In this document: in pieces, positions 38,700-50,858 of the stretch
Position numbering within the stretch: position 1 is the first letter of the stretch
Layout of the letters: every line of letters begins with the position of its first letter
NCBI GenBank assembly: GCA_018340375.1
Contig: JAFFJZ010000006.1
Coordinates: 19,601,501 to 19,665,500 of the forward strand
DNA length: 64,000 nucleotides
Origin: Gonatopus flavifemur
Taxonomy: Eukaryota; Arthropoda; Insecta; Hymenoptera; Dryinidae
Reading direction: 5' to 3'
Notes under the pieces: generated by a model
Seen by the model: the letters and a program-made list of their open reading frames with translations, nothing else
The model's database searches: none
What the model was told of the DNA's origin: nothing
Translations under genes and position numbers: made by a program

Positions 38700-38840
38700 A
38701 CCCCCCCCCCCCTCTCAGGTCCTACAAATTTCACTTCATTTCGGATTCTTGGGGTTGCGAGATTCGAACCCGGACATTTCACGACGTACCTACGCTTCAA
38801 TGACCTGATCCATACGGACAATTTGATGACGGTGCTCATA
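38700..38840 (-). repeat. tRNA-derived SINE-like relic
   Basis: On the minus strand GTCCGGGTTCGAATCTC (38759-38775) contains a perfect polymerase III B box. About 40 bases upstream, TGGATCAGGTCATTG could be a weak A box. A run of C (38701-38712) follows the downstream side. It is not a foldable tRNA. Confidence 0.5.
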
Positions 38841-38976
38841 ATTGTTAATATGACATAGCGAGATATAATGTCAGCGGTCTATATTTCCAGAGTAAAAGTG
38901 ATCTTTTGAACAAGGAGTTTATTACGTATACAAATATAAGATAAGTTGATTGTGCTCAAAACTTGAATAGTTTAAT

Positions 38977-39259
38977 CCCAATGAACATTATGAGGACGAG
39001 GACTTGAAGACAACTGGAGGGGCTCTTAAAGAGATCTTTACGTCATCCAATGCGTCGGCTTAGGAGATCCTGTGAAGGTCTTGTTTCAGATCACTTTATG
39101 TTATCTTAAAGAGAACATTTAGAACATAAAGATAACATAAAGTGGTCTTAAACAAGAGCTCTGTAAGATCTCCTAAATCGACGCATTGGATGACATTAAG
39201 ATCTCTTTAAGAGCTACTCCAGTTGTCTCCAAGTCCTCGTCCTCATAATGTTCATTGGG
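38977..39259. mobile_element. Fold-back MITE, CCCAATGAACATTATGAGG ends
   Basis: A 283-bp palindrome whose ends CCCAATGAACATTATGAGGA and TCCTCATAATGTTCATTGGG are exact inverted repeats, flanked by AT on both sides. The arms share AAAGAGATCTT and ACGCATTGGATGAC blocks. Confidence 0.88.
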
Positions 39260-39621
39260 ATGAATTTGGTGAAATATATTGAAGTACATGATCCAGTGAT
39301 CGTTAGTGTCTGATGAATATCATACGTACCTGCAAATTATTTTTTCCTCACTGTTATTGAAAAACAACTTATCGATAAATGTGAATGAGAATTTGATAAA
39401 ATCACCGTCCACGAAGGCTGTACATAAAATTCAGCGTGAGAAGTTCGATAATTCGCAAAATATTGTGACTTGGAGATTCGTTATTTTTAGTGCTAGCACT
39501 GCAAGGTTACAAAATCGTACTTTTCACAGAATTTGTCAGTATTTACATGGATTATTCAAGCTTTTAATTCATCAACGAATCCACCTTCTTTGCAATTTGA
39601 TTGTGAACAAAGACAATTGAA

Positions 39622-40005
39622 GTGTTATCAAAAAAACGAACATATATGACCCATACATAATCCATACATAATACATATGAAATTCATATATGATTCATAT
39701 ATGAAAATGCATAGAATCATATACAATCCATATTTAATCCATATGTGATCCATATATGATCATATATGACTCATATATAATCCATATAAAATCCATATAC
39801 GAAAAATATTTCATACATGACAGAATTTTTTCACATGTATGGGAAAGTCTTGCATCGAAAGGTCATATATGGATTCTGTATGGGCCATATATGATCATAT
39901 ACGGATTCAATATGGATTGCGTATGAATTATATATGGTCATATATGACCATATATGGTTTCTATATGCTTTATGTATGTTCTTATATGTTTCATTTTTAC
40001 TAGGG
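39622..40005. mobile_element. Element of CATATATGA words
   Basis: About 380 bp of reiterated CATATATGAT and ATCCATATA words, first in one orientation and after 39830 in the other. The right end reads TTTTTACTAGGG and the left end a degraded GTGTTATCAAAA. AA flanks both sides. Confidence 0.6.
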
Positions 40006-40497
40006 AATATGCACTCATAACCTCAAAACCGCTGACCTTGGAGATACATTTGGCAGAACATCTTGAACATATCTTTTGAAAGACATCTTCAAGACATATT
40101 GAAAAGATGTCTTTTAGATATCTTTTCGATATGTCTTCAAGATATCTTGAAGATGTTCATGTTTATTGGGGAAATCTGATTCCGCAGGGTACCTCTTGCT
40201 GGAGCAGTAAATTTTTTACTGTGACAGAAAACTATTCCCTATCACAGCAATATTGTGAGCTACGATAGCGACTTTCTAGCTGTGACAACAAAAAATTTCT
40301 ACCCTTCCAACAAATTTCTGTATTACCAGGTGTAGGAGTATGAAACCGGGATTTCGCTATAAATGACACTAGACATCAGTTTGGGGACCCTAAGACCACT
40401 TCTTCAGCACCATCATCTTCCCCTAACAGCTGATGAAGATTTTCAACACAAAACAATAGAAGTTTTGTACAACCGTAATTGTTTTATAACCTTAAAC

Positions 40498-42228
40498 ATG
40501 TCGAGTTTTGTGACAGCTTTGGTTTTTTGTTTTCATTTGAAGAAAACTGCTGCAGAATCACATCGAATGCTTGTCGAAGGTTAAGGTGAACATGCCTTTG
40601 GTAAAACACAGTGTTTCAAGAAATTTCAAAAGTGGTGATTTTGACGCGAGAAACGAAGAGCGTGGGAAACCACCGAAAATGTTTGCAGACGACGAATTCG
40701 AAGCCTTATTCGATGAAGATGATACTCAAACTCAACAAGAACTCGCGGATCAACTGAATGCGAAGCAGAAAACCGTCTCCATTCGTTTGAAAGCCATGAG
40801 AAAGATTCGGAAAGTGGGAAAATGGGTTCCGCGTGAACTGAATGGAAGACAGCAAGTAAATCGAAAACCCACAAAACGGTGAAATGCTGACGGATACAAA
40901 AGAAAGCCATTCCTCCATCGAATTGTGACAGGTGATGGAAGTGGATGTATTTTGAGAATCCTAAGCGTCGGAAATCATGGGTGAACCCAGGCGAACCATC
41001 GACATCCACTGCAAGACCAAATCGTTTTGGAAAGAAGACAATGCTCCGTGTTTGGTGGGCTCAGAAGGATGTAATCTACTATGAGCTGCTAAAACCTGGG
41101 CAAACCGCCAATACTGATCGCTACCAACAGCAAATGATCGTTTTGAATCGCACATTGCATGAAGAACGACCGGAATATGGAAAAAGGCACCACAAAGTCA
41201 TTTTGCTCCACGATAATGCCCCATCACGCACAACAAAACGGGTCAGGGAAACGATCGAGGCGTTCAGTTGGGAGATTTTCACCGCATGCGGCTTATTCTC
41301 CAGACTTGGCTCCGCCCATACAGGGTTCATCAATTAGCCCAATAATGGCACGTTACTGGACCACAAACGGCGTTCTTCGCCCGTTAATGGCGCCCATTAA
41401 TGGCTGAACAATGGTTAATTGCTGGATGATAACGTGGGTCCAGTAATGGCAATAAATAATGGGCCATGTATGAAATTATTGATTGGCCCAGTAATGGGGC
41501 TGAATGATCCCGATTTAGGGCCATAAATTTCGGGTTAATGTTCGAATGTCAGCCATCAATGGCAGATTACTGGGGCATAATAATAATAATGATATCCAAT
41601 GGTGATATGAGTGCGTTCCAGAATAATTGGTTCAGTATTAGTTCAAATGAGTGGTTAAGTGTGAACACTTTTTATATGGCGCGTAATATACTTCGAAGTA
41701 TTTTACATAGTTTACGACACGTAAGAAACCGAGTGTCTTACGCATAAAATCAACCCCTTGCCTTTGGGGGGACAGGAGGGTTCAAGTATCTCACATATAT
41801 TACGTGTCAGAAACCAAGTATGATACGTAAGAAATTGAAAAATCACGTAATAAACCCAACCCTGATAGCCGTACATCGGCTGATTATCGGCTATTTTCAT
41901 TTCTGACCTTTCTTATCAGCCAGTGGTGGGCCACACTTGTGCCAATGATATGAATCCATTGTTGGTCATTCAATGGTAGCCATACATGGGCCAATTATTG
42001 GCTGTGTTTACATTATCGGGGTTTCCTGTATGGGCGTCCGATTATCATCTATTTCCGTCAATGGGACACGCTCTTGCTGCACAACGCTTCAATTCGTATG
42101 AAAATTCAGGAGAATGACTCGATAACTGGTTCACTTCAAAAGAGGAACCATTTTTTTGGCGTGGTATTCACAAACTGCCGGAAATGTGGGAAAAATGTAT
42201 CAACAGCAATGGAGATTATTTCGAATAA
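40498..42228 (+). pseudogene. mariner transposase, split and frameshifted
   Basis: It starts at MSSFVTALVFCFHLKK and reaches MLVEG, where a tyrosine codon has become TAA, the same lesion as in the copy at 29801-33539. After a frame change the HTH region (DDTQTQQELADQLNAKQKTV) and WVPRELNGRQQVN follow. A frameshift lies in the first catalytic region (HRIVTGD, with the following lysine block garbled). Then come MLRVWWAQKDVIYYELLKPG, VILLHDNAPSRT with the second aspartate, and HAAYSPDLAP. The CCCATACAGG element interrupts at the codon just before the third catalytic aspartate (SDYH block). The C-terminus INSNGDYFE ends at TAA 42226-42228. The family mechanism is D,D34D transposition into TA. Confidence 0.92.
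41315..42034. mobile_element. CCCATACAGG element, copy 2 (720 bp)
   Basis: Ends CCCATACAGGGTTCATCAAT and GGTTTCCTGTATGGG, flanked by CG on both sides, while the uninterrupted mariner copies show a single site. It differs from copy 1 by a replaced middle (about 41667-41860). The interior is the same GGCCATTAATGG-type word set. Confidence 0.88.
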
Positions 42229-42479
42229 GAATATTTTTTATCATATTCAAACACCAAACGTGTGATTTCTAGAAAAAAATTCCGGTTCCATACTTCTACA
42301 CCTGTTATATATAGAATACCGAACGAATTTTGCTGGAGAGATTAAAATTTGTTGCTATCACAGGTAAAAAGTCGCTGTCCCCGCAAAAAATTGCCTGTCC
42401 CAACGGAAGATCTTCAATGGAATCAGATTTCGTTTTCACAGGGAATTCTTTCTTCTCCGTGAACAATTAAATCATTCTA

Positions 42480-43532
42480 CCCTGGCGGAAATGTTAAACC
42501 GTGTAAACACCGTGATTTTTGAGTGTAGTTCTGAATTTTTTACACCATATTTTACACTCAAAGTACATCGAGAGCAGTCTCACCCAATTTACACCAAGAA
42601 ACAACCTCCAGCATTCTATGGTTGTGTACCGATACACCGAGTTCCCACCGAATTGATACTCTATTTTCACTGAGAATACACCGAAAGCTTTGCCACTCTG
42701 GGTACACCAGAAAACCACCCAACCAATCCCCAGTTGGGTGGTTTCTCGGCATACCCCGAGTTAGACGGGTTCAGGCGTTTTTCTTCCAGTAAAAATTGAG
42801 TATTATTTGATGGAAAGCCGGTGTATCGGTTCCAATTCAGTGGACACTCGATGTTCCGGTATCCGACCACAAAATACTGGAGGTTGTTTCTTGGTGTGAA
42901 TCGAGTGAGATAGCTCTCGGTATACCGTGAGTGTAAATTCGGTGTGAATTCGGTGACCTATGTTTCGATTCACATCAAGTACAGATGTTTTCCGGTGTAA
43001 ACAAAGTGGAATTATGGTGTATACTCTTTATTTTTCCGATTTCTTGTTGATGTACTATGAGTTGATATTGAGTGTGGATTGATTCAGTGGGATTTCGGTG
43101 TACCTGTGTTTTGATTGAAATCATCTGCACAGATCTTTTGTCGTGAACCAGGTGAAATTGAGTGGATATTTCCTACTTCCCGAATCTTCCGTTTGGTGTT
43201 CGCTCAGTGGAGATTCAGTGTAAAATAGGTATGAATTCAGTGGGAATTCGGTGTACCTATGTTCCGGTTGACATCAAGTACGGATGTTTCTCGGTGTAAA
43301 CAAGGTGACATTATGATGTATACTCTTCATTTCTTGGATTTCTTGTTGGTGTACGATGGATAAAAATTGAGTGTGGATTTGGTGTAACTGTTGGGTGTAA
43401 AAAATTCACAAGTACACCGTGTTTTCAGGGTGTAAATTCGCCAAAATACCGGAATACCACCGACTTCACACTCAATTTACACTTACACCCCATTTACACC
43501 CAAAAAAAAACGGTGTAACATTTCCGCCAGGG
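42480..43532. mobile_element. CCCTGGCGGAAATGTTACACC element, 1053 bp
   Basis: The left end CCCTGGCGGAAATGTTAAAC and the right end TGTAACATTTCCGCCAGGG are flanked by TA on both sides. The whole body is degenerate GGTGTAAA / TTTACACC words with ATTCAGTG and TGTTTTCCGGTGTAAAC blocks repeated. Two adjacent segments (about 42960-43080 and 43250-43390) look like duplicates. No transposase. Confidence 0.85.
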
Positions 43533-43534
43533 TA

Positions 43535-44325
43535 CTAACCCCTGTTTTAAAATTGTAACGTTTTGGAGTTCTGAATTCCAATTGACTGACATGAGGAAAG
43601 CCCTCCCATATTCTTCACTCTTCTAAAACAAATTTAAATTTCCTAACGGAGGACGAAGCAAAGCAATCAAGATTCGCCGATTCGGATGTAGTTAATCGAC
43701 TTCAATTCGTCATTTGAGATTACAAATTTCGAATTATGGAAGAATTACATGCGACGTATATATACACAAAGTACACACACTCTCCGGGGTTCCAATTTGC
43801 TTTTAGTTATCACAGTTTCAATCTAACCGAAGGAATTTCACTCGTCCAGCGACAATTTCAATATTCTCTTATCGAATTCGATCAATGAGCATAGTTAGAA
43901 TGGAGAATCGTAAAATTTGTTCCGTTTGATATACGTTCGTGCTTATGACGTCATGCTTTTTCAACTTCATATACTGAATTTATTTGAAATTTAAGAGTCG
44001 AGTTGTTGGCTCAGCGCCAACCGGTGAAATCGATCGTTCGCCCGGTGTAAAGTACGGACATCGGTCTATGGTGCTATTTTATTTATTTATTTATGTGATA
44101 TAAATGCTTGAATATTTTCTATACCATCATCCCACGTATTCCTATAATCAGGTTCTCCTGAGAGACAAATGTGTAAAGTACCCACCCATCGAATGGAAAA
44201 GCACTCTATACACGTTTCGATTTTATCAAATAAAATTATTATTCTCGTTGTTGTAATGCATTGAACCGAATGTGTTGATTTCATTGATTGAAATGATTCT
44301 TCTTGTATATCAAATATATATAAAT
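43535..44325. other. Intronic sequence, nothing recognised
   Basis: No element end or gene was recognised. Confidence 0.5.
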
Positions 44326-44329
44326 TCAT

Positions 44330-44780
44330 ACGGAGAAAAAAGAAATGTGCTGTAGCATCGGAGTTTAATTTGGCTGGAGCGGCAAATTTTTGAGCTGCAC
44401 GGGAAACAATTTTCTGCTTTTTCAGATGGATTTTAGCTGTTATAGTCAAAGCTAAGCCCTCAAGGGGGTGAGGGGTATTATAGCTGAACATTTCAGCACC
44501 TACAGGACAGCTGATTTCTTAGCAACATCAGCCAAAATTTAACTGACTGAGGTGAAAATTCTGCTATAGCGGCCAAAATTTAGCTATTGGAGGTAAACAG
44601 GGACTGTACACCTTACGATTAACTACTTTTTTCCTGTGGCAGCAAAACATGTTCGCTCCTTCAGCAAATTCCTATATTGTGTATAGAATTATAAACAAAG
44701 TCCGCTGGAGAAGTCAACATTGTTTGCTGTCACAGAAAAAAATTTTCTGCTATCCTACCAATTTTTTTTCTTCATGCATG
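44330..44780. mobile_element. GCTGT-type MITE, diverged
   Basis: Starts TACGGAGAAAAAAGAAATGT. It contains GGCTGGAGCGGCAAATTTTT, TAGCTGTTATAGTC and TTTGCTGTCACAG blocks. A block of CCAAAATTTAGCT / AACTGACTGAGG words near 44530-44600 is duplicated. The right end is not clear. Confidence 0.55.
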
Positions 44781-44949
44781 GACGTCACAGGAAGCTCATC
44801 AATCCCATCTTCTGAACCGGTGTTTGATGTGTTGAAACATTTATGTTTGATATTCCAATAGCTGAAACGACAGATTTTTCTCCACAAAGAAAATGAGTAT
44901 CATCGGTGACATGCTTCACGTTAAAACAAGACAATTCTAACCATGAATC

Positions 44950-45247
44950 ACACGGAGGAAAAGAACTTCGCTATGGCAGCGAAACCTGATTTCGCTGGAG
45001 CAGCAATCTTCTTTGTTATCGCAGTGATTTTTCAGCTGTGGTAGCGAAATATGTTTGCTTCTTCAGTAAAATTTTCCAGCTATTCTATACGTAATAGTGA
45101 CAATTTTGCTACTTCAGTCAATCACGTTGCTCTCTCGGCAAACAAATTTTTGGGTACGTTAGGAAAACGATATGCCATTCTATGTATAATACCTCGATTT
45201 GCTGCGAAACAAATTTCTTCGATCTCTTCACTACAATTACCCGAGTA
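44950..45247. mobile_element. GCTGT-type MITE, right end missing
   Basis: Starts CACACGGAGGAAAAGAACTT and shows CGCTATGGCAGCGAAA, TCGCTGGAGCAGCAATC, the TCTATACGTAATAG block and a second TCTATGTATAATACC block in family order. Confidence 0.7.
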
Positions 45248-45861
45248 GGGAATCCTTAAAGAGCTATTGATGGGCCTCATTGATGTGCACTTAATCGCAT
45301 TTATATAATATATAACCTCGATATCTCGCTGTTGCCAACCCTAATGAATGGAATACTTCACAAAGATCAACGACGAAACTAACTATTCATGCAAGAAAAT
45401 TACTCTCAGACGCCACCTTGATACTTATACTGTAATTTTACGACGAAGAGAAACATAATCAAAGTCCCTCGTAAAATTCGAACTGTGAATCAATCACGGT
45501 TTATAGGAAAGCACATCGTTTAGATCTTTTACACAAAGCTTGCAATTCAAAGTTTAGTACACGTAAACCAACCCAGATGTGTCTCGAATTACCGTTTCAA
45601 TTGGTTAGTTCACGGATTATTTTTCATTACAGCTGTTATTCCTTCATTGTATCAATTCGAGTGAAGGTAAATAATCGAAACTGACGGAAAAGATAATGGT
45701 GATCGTTTTTGTATATGTATATTTCGCTCCAGGATTTTCTTCATCTGTCTTAATGATTATCGATCAATTTTGTTTCACCCCGACTAGAAAATTCACATCT
45801 AATGAATTGATGTATTTATGAATTGGTGAAATAAATAATAAAAGTTCAAAAATATTGATTA

Positions 45862-46240
45862 CCCTGTCACGAAATTCCAGCTCCGAAATTTACCTGCGGT
45901 TCCAGCTGAGGTTCCTCATTTCCACGCGGAGAACAGAAAATGGAGAAATTTACCATGTGGGATGACAATGCGTCGCTTCGAGTCTTTAAATGGAAATGTT
46001 TATAAAATATATTGTCGAATAATTCACTTCACAAGAGAAAAATATATTTTCATTACATAATGTGAAATATTCGACAATATCTCTGGAATCCGTGGAATCT
46101 TAGCTGGGATTCTTATTTCCAGGTGGAATCCTAGCTAGAATTCCAACTCCAACGTGGGATTTCATCCGGAATTTCTGATCCCAGGTAGAGTTTTAGCTGG
46201 CAACGTGGGTAAATTTCGGATCTGGAATTTAGCAATCAAC
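45862..46240. mobile_element. Repeat of GGAATTCCAGCT words with inverted ends
   Basis: The left GAAATTCCAGCTCCGAAATT and the right AATTTCGGATCTGGAATTTA are inverted. GGAATCCTAGCT and TCCAGCT words recur between them. The hairpin at 46008-46080 (ATATTGTCGAATAATTCAC / GTGAAATATTCGACAATAT) lies inside. The outer boundary is uncertain. Confidence 0.5.
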
Positions 46241-48007
46241 ATTTGTAGAGATAAATAAAAATAAATCTAGAGAATTATTTCAAAAATATCAATAGTACTG
46301 AAATCGGAACAAGTTTGAATAATCGATCGACACTCAACGTTGTACGAGTACTCTACACAAAGACAATATATCTGCGAAGAGTTAATAGAGAGTGATAATG
46401 GCGTTTCTAATCGAAACAGTAGTAGTCGTTAAGTGTCTTTTGAACGCACCATCCTGAGAATGATGAATGAAGTGCAATAACGGCGGAACAAACTACCATC
46501 GTTCTACTTTTCCCCCCATTGGCATATGCATATGCAACTCGGCGACTCTCTCGTGCCGCAAAGCACTCGCTCATATGTCTTATTACGCTAAAGAGATTCT
46601 TGCAATCTTACGATATTTCATCGAGTACAGCTTTACAGCATTGTAAATCTCCCATCATTTGCATTATATTTTTCAACAATAAAAATTGTTGCATCATTCT
46701 TCACATTCTTCCTTCCCTCGATGAATCAGAACCTCTCTTCAATCGCGATTGTTTTTTTTTCCCTCGATATTGTATTGAATGCCGCATTGTGCGTGGAAAG
46801 AATTCAAAATTACTTTGGCATTATATTCACTTTGATACATCACACGACTCACAACAGGCAAAATAATATTTCAAACAAGTTCCTTCCCTGTCCCATTTAA
46901 TAAATTTTCTCCCACGGAAGGAGAATAAAGAACAACTCGTAACGTACATCCCACAAACAAGACCAAGACTTAGATTGAGAATTTATTATTCATAGATCAT
47001 ACCTGGCTCATGATATCACAATACCGTCTGTACACGAAAGTCCGTAACTACTTTCTCACTTTTCCGTCACCATTCATCCCTCTGTGCACATTCTTTTTCC
47101 ATATCGTATACCGATTATTTTTCGGAATTACAATTCCTTTAAGCGAATTATTAGATACCAAATTCCAAATGAAAGAAAAAGAAGAAGGTGAAGTGGAGCT
47201 TTGTTAGTTTGCTTTTACGGAATGAAAAGTTTTCATGTGAATCAACATGAAATCAAACAGCAAGAAACTCAATTTCCATCAATTCCATCTATGATGTGTT
47301 CTGAATGAATCGAGTAGAAGTTGAGTGCGGGAAACGATGGTACAATCTCAAACTGAATTACACGGGTTTAACTGGGTCGCGCCAACCAACTCTCTCATTC
47401 ATTATAAACATTCGTATCGAAGGATGAAAATTATGAGAAATAGAGGGAAGGAAAATATGTATGAATTTTCGATGGGATAAAATTTGAAATCGATTATTAT
47501 AAGAAGTTCGTAGCAGCTTCCAGGCTATTTAATTCTTGTTACAATGCACGATAACCCTGAACTTTAATGTCAGGTCGGTGGCTAACACGGAAACACATCT
47601 AGGTTCGCCTCATCTCACCACGTGCGCTCAAGCGCTCAGCCAGTTAAAAATAATTTGCACGCGAAAAGGTACACCGACGTGCTTGAAATGCCGGGTGCAG
47701 TGCCCCCGAAATTCCTCTCCCTCGCCCCAACGATAGACAAATGTTTGTATTATCCTTCAATGACGTTTATTTCATGTTTCATAATTATGTCTATTTATCT
47801 GACGTTTGCGATATTCGCGTACGGTTACGTTTTGTCAAGATAGATCATCAAGCAAACGAGATATAGCGTGTTTGGATCCATTCGACTCCTTCAATTGGTT
47901 TAACGTTCGAAAATGAGCGAGTATTGTGTTCAAATACATCCTCTAATTCTGTTTATTGTACGATCTCTTGACATCGCTTTTAGTATCTTTTAGTATCGAT
48001 CGATATA
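46241..48007. other. Intronic sequence, nothing recognised
   Basis: No element end or conserved protein. Somewhat GC-richer around 47570-47730. Confidence 0.45.
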
Positions 48008-48108
48008 TTGGAAAATTTGCTGACGCAGCAAATCAAGGTTTTCTTTTGCTAACCCAACTAAAATTTTGAGAATTATACAGAATAGTGAATTCTTTTTTCT
48101 CTGTGTGA
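48008..48108. mobile_element. Fragment of GCTGT-type MITE (right end)
   Basis: TTTGCTGACGCAGCAAAT then TTCTTTTTTCTCTGTGTG, the family's right terminus. Confidence 0.6.
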
Positions 48109-49487
48109 TATGATTCGTGATGTACAATATTTTCCAACATTTATTACCAAACTATTCGTTTCTCATCATCGGCTACTTTAACTCGTCTCGTTTTGCTGTA
48201 TCATGTCCTCTTGGGAACATCTCACATACCGTCTATTTTCGCACGCTCTGCTTATGTATACGTATAATATAGGGGCTCGTTCTCATGAGACCAGCTACGC
48301 GTTAAGAATATATATTGGGTGTATCGTACTACGGTTGACTCGAGTGCTTGCTAGCGAAAAGCTTTTCGCTTACAATATCAGCAACAAGTTTCGTATTTGC
48401 GTGAACCAATTTATAAATTCCTTTTTTTTTCCTCCTATGTTTCGTTTGTTTATCATTATTGTTGTAATTATTATTTGTTGAAGGAAGAGCGAGGATTGTT
48501 TAGAATCGAATGATTATTTTATATATCGATAACGTATCGTTGTGAATATAGTCTATTGTCATTCGCATATTATTGTCGCTTAATTGTATATGAGTTGAAT
48601 GGGGGAATAGCACAACCGAGCACAACGGTACTGTTGATGGATTCAGAAGGAACAATTGTCTTCATATGTATTATTATGCGAATATATCGATTCGATGTGA
48701 TGTACACTCGTAAGCGTGTCATAGCTGTATGCATACCCTATATCCATACATAACAGGTTATATGACAGGTATACACGTCGTAATGAATGATCAAGTATTC
48801 CTTTGATCTGATAATTACATGGACGAATCGAATTTCTATTGAATTGTAACCTCGATGTTGTTCGAATAGCTGGAAAATCAATCGTCGAATTATTATTGCG
48901 CGTCAGTGATCCGATTAATATACGAATAGTATGTTTCATTTCTTTCGAAAAGTTTCGGAAAGTTGAGCATACGTAATGCCGAGATATATACGAGCATCAT
49001 TTTCCACTCCGTGCTGCACCCGATTGTGTACCTCGAAGTGCTGAATTGCGGATAACAAAGTCTGTCGATCATCAATATTGTATTCGTGACGTGTGGTGAA
49101 TGATAGTAGAAGAACACCTTCAAGGCCGAATTATGTCTTTGAATGTACCAAGTGGGCGCATAAGAGAGCCACGCTATTGAGATGTGTGTCAATGTCTCAG
49201 GATGTGCACAGTGCGCTCTATAATTAGTATCAATGTTTTCATGTGAAATACGGTTATGGATACATTAGAGCTTCTAACGCGTTATGTATTCAAATAAAAA
49301 GCCAAAGATGGATTTATTCAGAATTTGACCTGATCTACTCATGTGATCAATATAAATTTGAGTTCCTTGGGTCAGGACATTTTTAATTATGAGAATGAAA
49401 AGTGGGGAATAAATGTAAAGAAAATTAAGGTCTTGCAATTTTTTCGCTTGCTGAAAGAATCGATTGATGAAGAGAGAATGTCGTTTC
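48109..49487. other. Intronic sequence, nothing recognised
   Basis: No recognisable element or gene. Confidence 0.45.
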
Positions 49488-49851
49488 TACACGGGAAAAA
49501 AATGGCTGTAACAGCTACTACACTGAGAAAAAGATTTATTTATAGTTAAAAAGATTAGTTCATAGTAAACGAATCCTATATCCTGCTTATGGCGAAATAA
49601 ATATAAAATTATTATCACCAAGCTGCATATTTGTGCGATGCTCTTTAGATAACTTTAACATTCTTTAACTATCAACAAATCATATTTTTGTATGAAATTG
49701 ATTTTCTGTTGATTGGAAAATTGAACAATTGAATTCAAAACTACTATGAAATTCTCTGAATACAATATAAATTTTAGAACATTTTCACATTATTTGGGCC
49801 AATATTGAAGAATTAATCAATTGGAGAATGATGTTATTTGAAGGAAGATTA

Positions 49852-50090
49852 CACGGAAAAAATAATTTAGCTGCAGCAGCTGAGCTGAGTAGCTAGCACG
49901 GGCACGGGAAGTCATTGAATTAGCTCCTGCAGCTAAATTTTAGCTGTGACCGCAAATAAATTAACTACAAATGCAAATTGTTTTTTCAGCTGTAACAGCT
50001 AAAATTTAGCTGCAGGAGCTAATTCAATGGCTGTCCGTGCCCGTGCTAGCTACTTAACTCAGCTGCTGCAGCTAAATTATTTTCTTCCTG
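49852..50090. mobile_element. Fold-back MITE of TTTAGCTGCAGC words
   Basis: A 239-bp palindrome. The ends are CACGGAAAAAATAATTTAGC and AATTATTTTCTTCCTG, with TA on both sides. The arms share GCTAGCACGGGCACGG and TTAGCTCCTGCAGCTAAA. Confidence 0.85.
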
Positions 50091-50403
50091 TATAATGAAG
50101 TTGAACCAACATCACGATTCATTGATATAACCATTTCACTCAGTTGATACACATCACTGCTTGCTCAATATTTTCTGTAAAAAACCATTGTGAATGGGAA
50201 TAGTTCCGAATGAGTGTTTTGAAACCTATAATTTATTATTGAATCTACCGTTTTCAATATCATTAGTTTATGTAGTTTTGAATGAGGAACTGTATCAAAA
50301 TGATAGTTTATAATAGCGTTGATTAAAAATACAGTTCAATATCAGAAACTGGTATTCTATAATGGCTCCTAATAGTTTCATATGGTGGATTTTGATCTAC
50401 GTT

Positions 50404-50837
50404 CCCTGCTAAATTTTCCCAATAAAGAACGATACAAAACGATACATTTTTTCTATAGTTTTCAATGAGGTTTCTGAATACGAAATTTACGAAGTTATAT
50501 CGGTATTAAACGATAGAAATCTATCGTTCCTTATCGTTTTCTATAAAAATTCAAAAGAATGTATGGGATTTTATCGTGAAATTCGTATAAGAAAAGTACC
50601 AGTTATTTGGAAAAACATAGTTATGTGTTTCAGAATGAGTAGTACTTTTTCTATACGAATTTCACGATAAAATCCCATACATTCTTTTGAATTTTTATAG
50701 AACACGATAAGGAACGATAGATTTCTATCGTTTAATACCGATATAACTTCGTAAATTCCGTATTCAGAAACCTCATTGAAAACTATAGAAGAAATTTATC
50801 GTTTTGTCTCGTTCTTTATGGGGACAATTTAGCAGGG
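50404..50837. mobile_element. Fold-back MITE, CCCTGCTAAATT ends
   Basis: A 434-bp palindrome with arms of about 180 bp. The ends are CCCTGCTAAATTTTCCC and GGGGACAATTTAGCAGGG, flanked by TT on both sides. The arms share ACGATAGAAATCTATCGTTC and GTATGGGATTTTATCGTG. Confidence 0.9.
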
Positions 50838-50858
50838 TTATTACAAGCTGTCATCCCA

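Larger units (their letters stand above)
38443..40170. mobile_element. CCCAAT-ended element with AAGATATCTT words
   Basis: The left end CCCAATCAAACAACAAAACA and the right end GATGTTCATGTTTATTGGG are inverted and flanked by GA on both sides (2-bp duplication). Both outer 200-bp zones are made of AAGATATCTT / AAGATGTCTT words. The centre holds two further elements and a tRNA-derived relic. Confidence 0.8.
40326..42305 (+). mobile_element. mariner element interrupted by a CCCATACAGG element
   Basis: Ends CCAGGTGTAGGAGTATGAAA and CCATACTTCTACACCTGT, flanked by TA (40324-40325, 42306-42307). Without the 41315-42034 insert it is about 1.26 kb, a normal mariner length. Confidence 0.93.
38409..42461. 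mobile_element. GCTGT-type MITE split by two later insertions
   Basis: The left end CACGCAGAGAAAAAAACATT and the right end TTCTTTCTTCTCCGTG are flanked by AA on both sides (38407-38408, 42462-42463). The MITE sequence resumes cleanly after each insertion. It pauses at 38442, restarts at 40173, and stops before the TA preceding the mariner at 40326. It then continues at 42306 with TATATAGAATACC, the middle block of the family. Outside the insertions only about 340 bp belong to this element. Confidence 0.8.

Noticed and set aside
40626..41009. 127-codon minus-strand open frame (and similar ones at 23397-23833 and 32851-33239, + strand)
   Set aside because: These are antisense shadows of mariner transposase.
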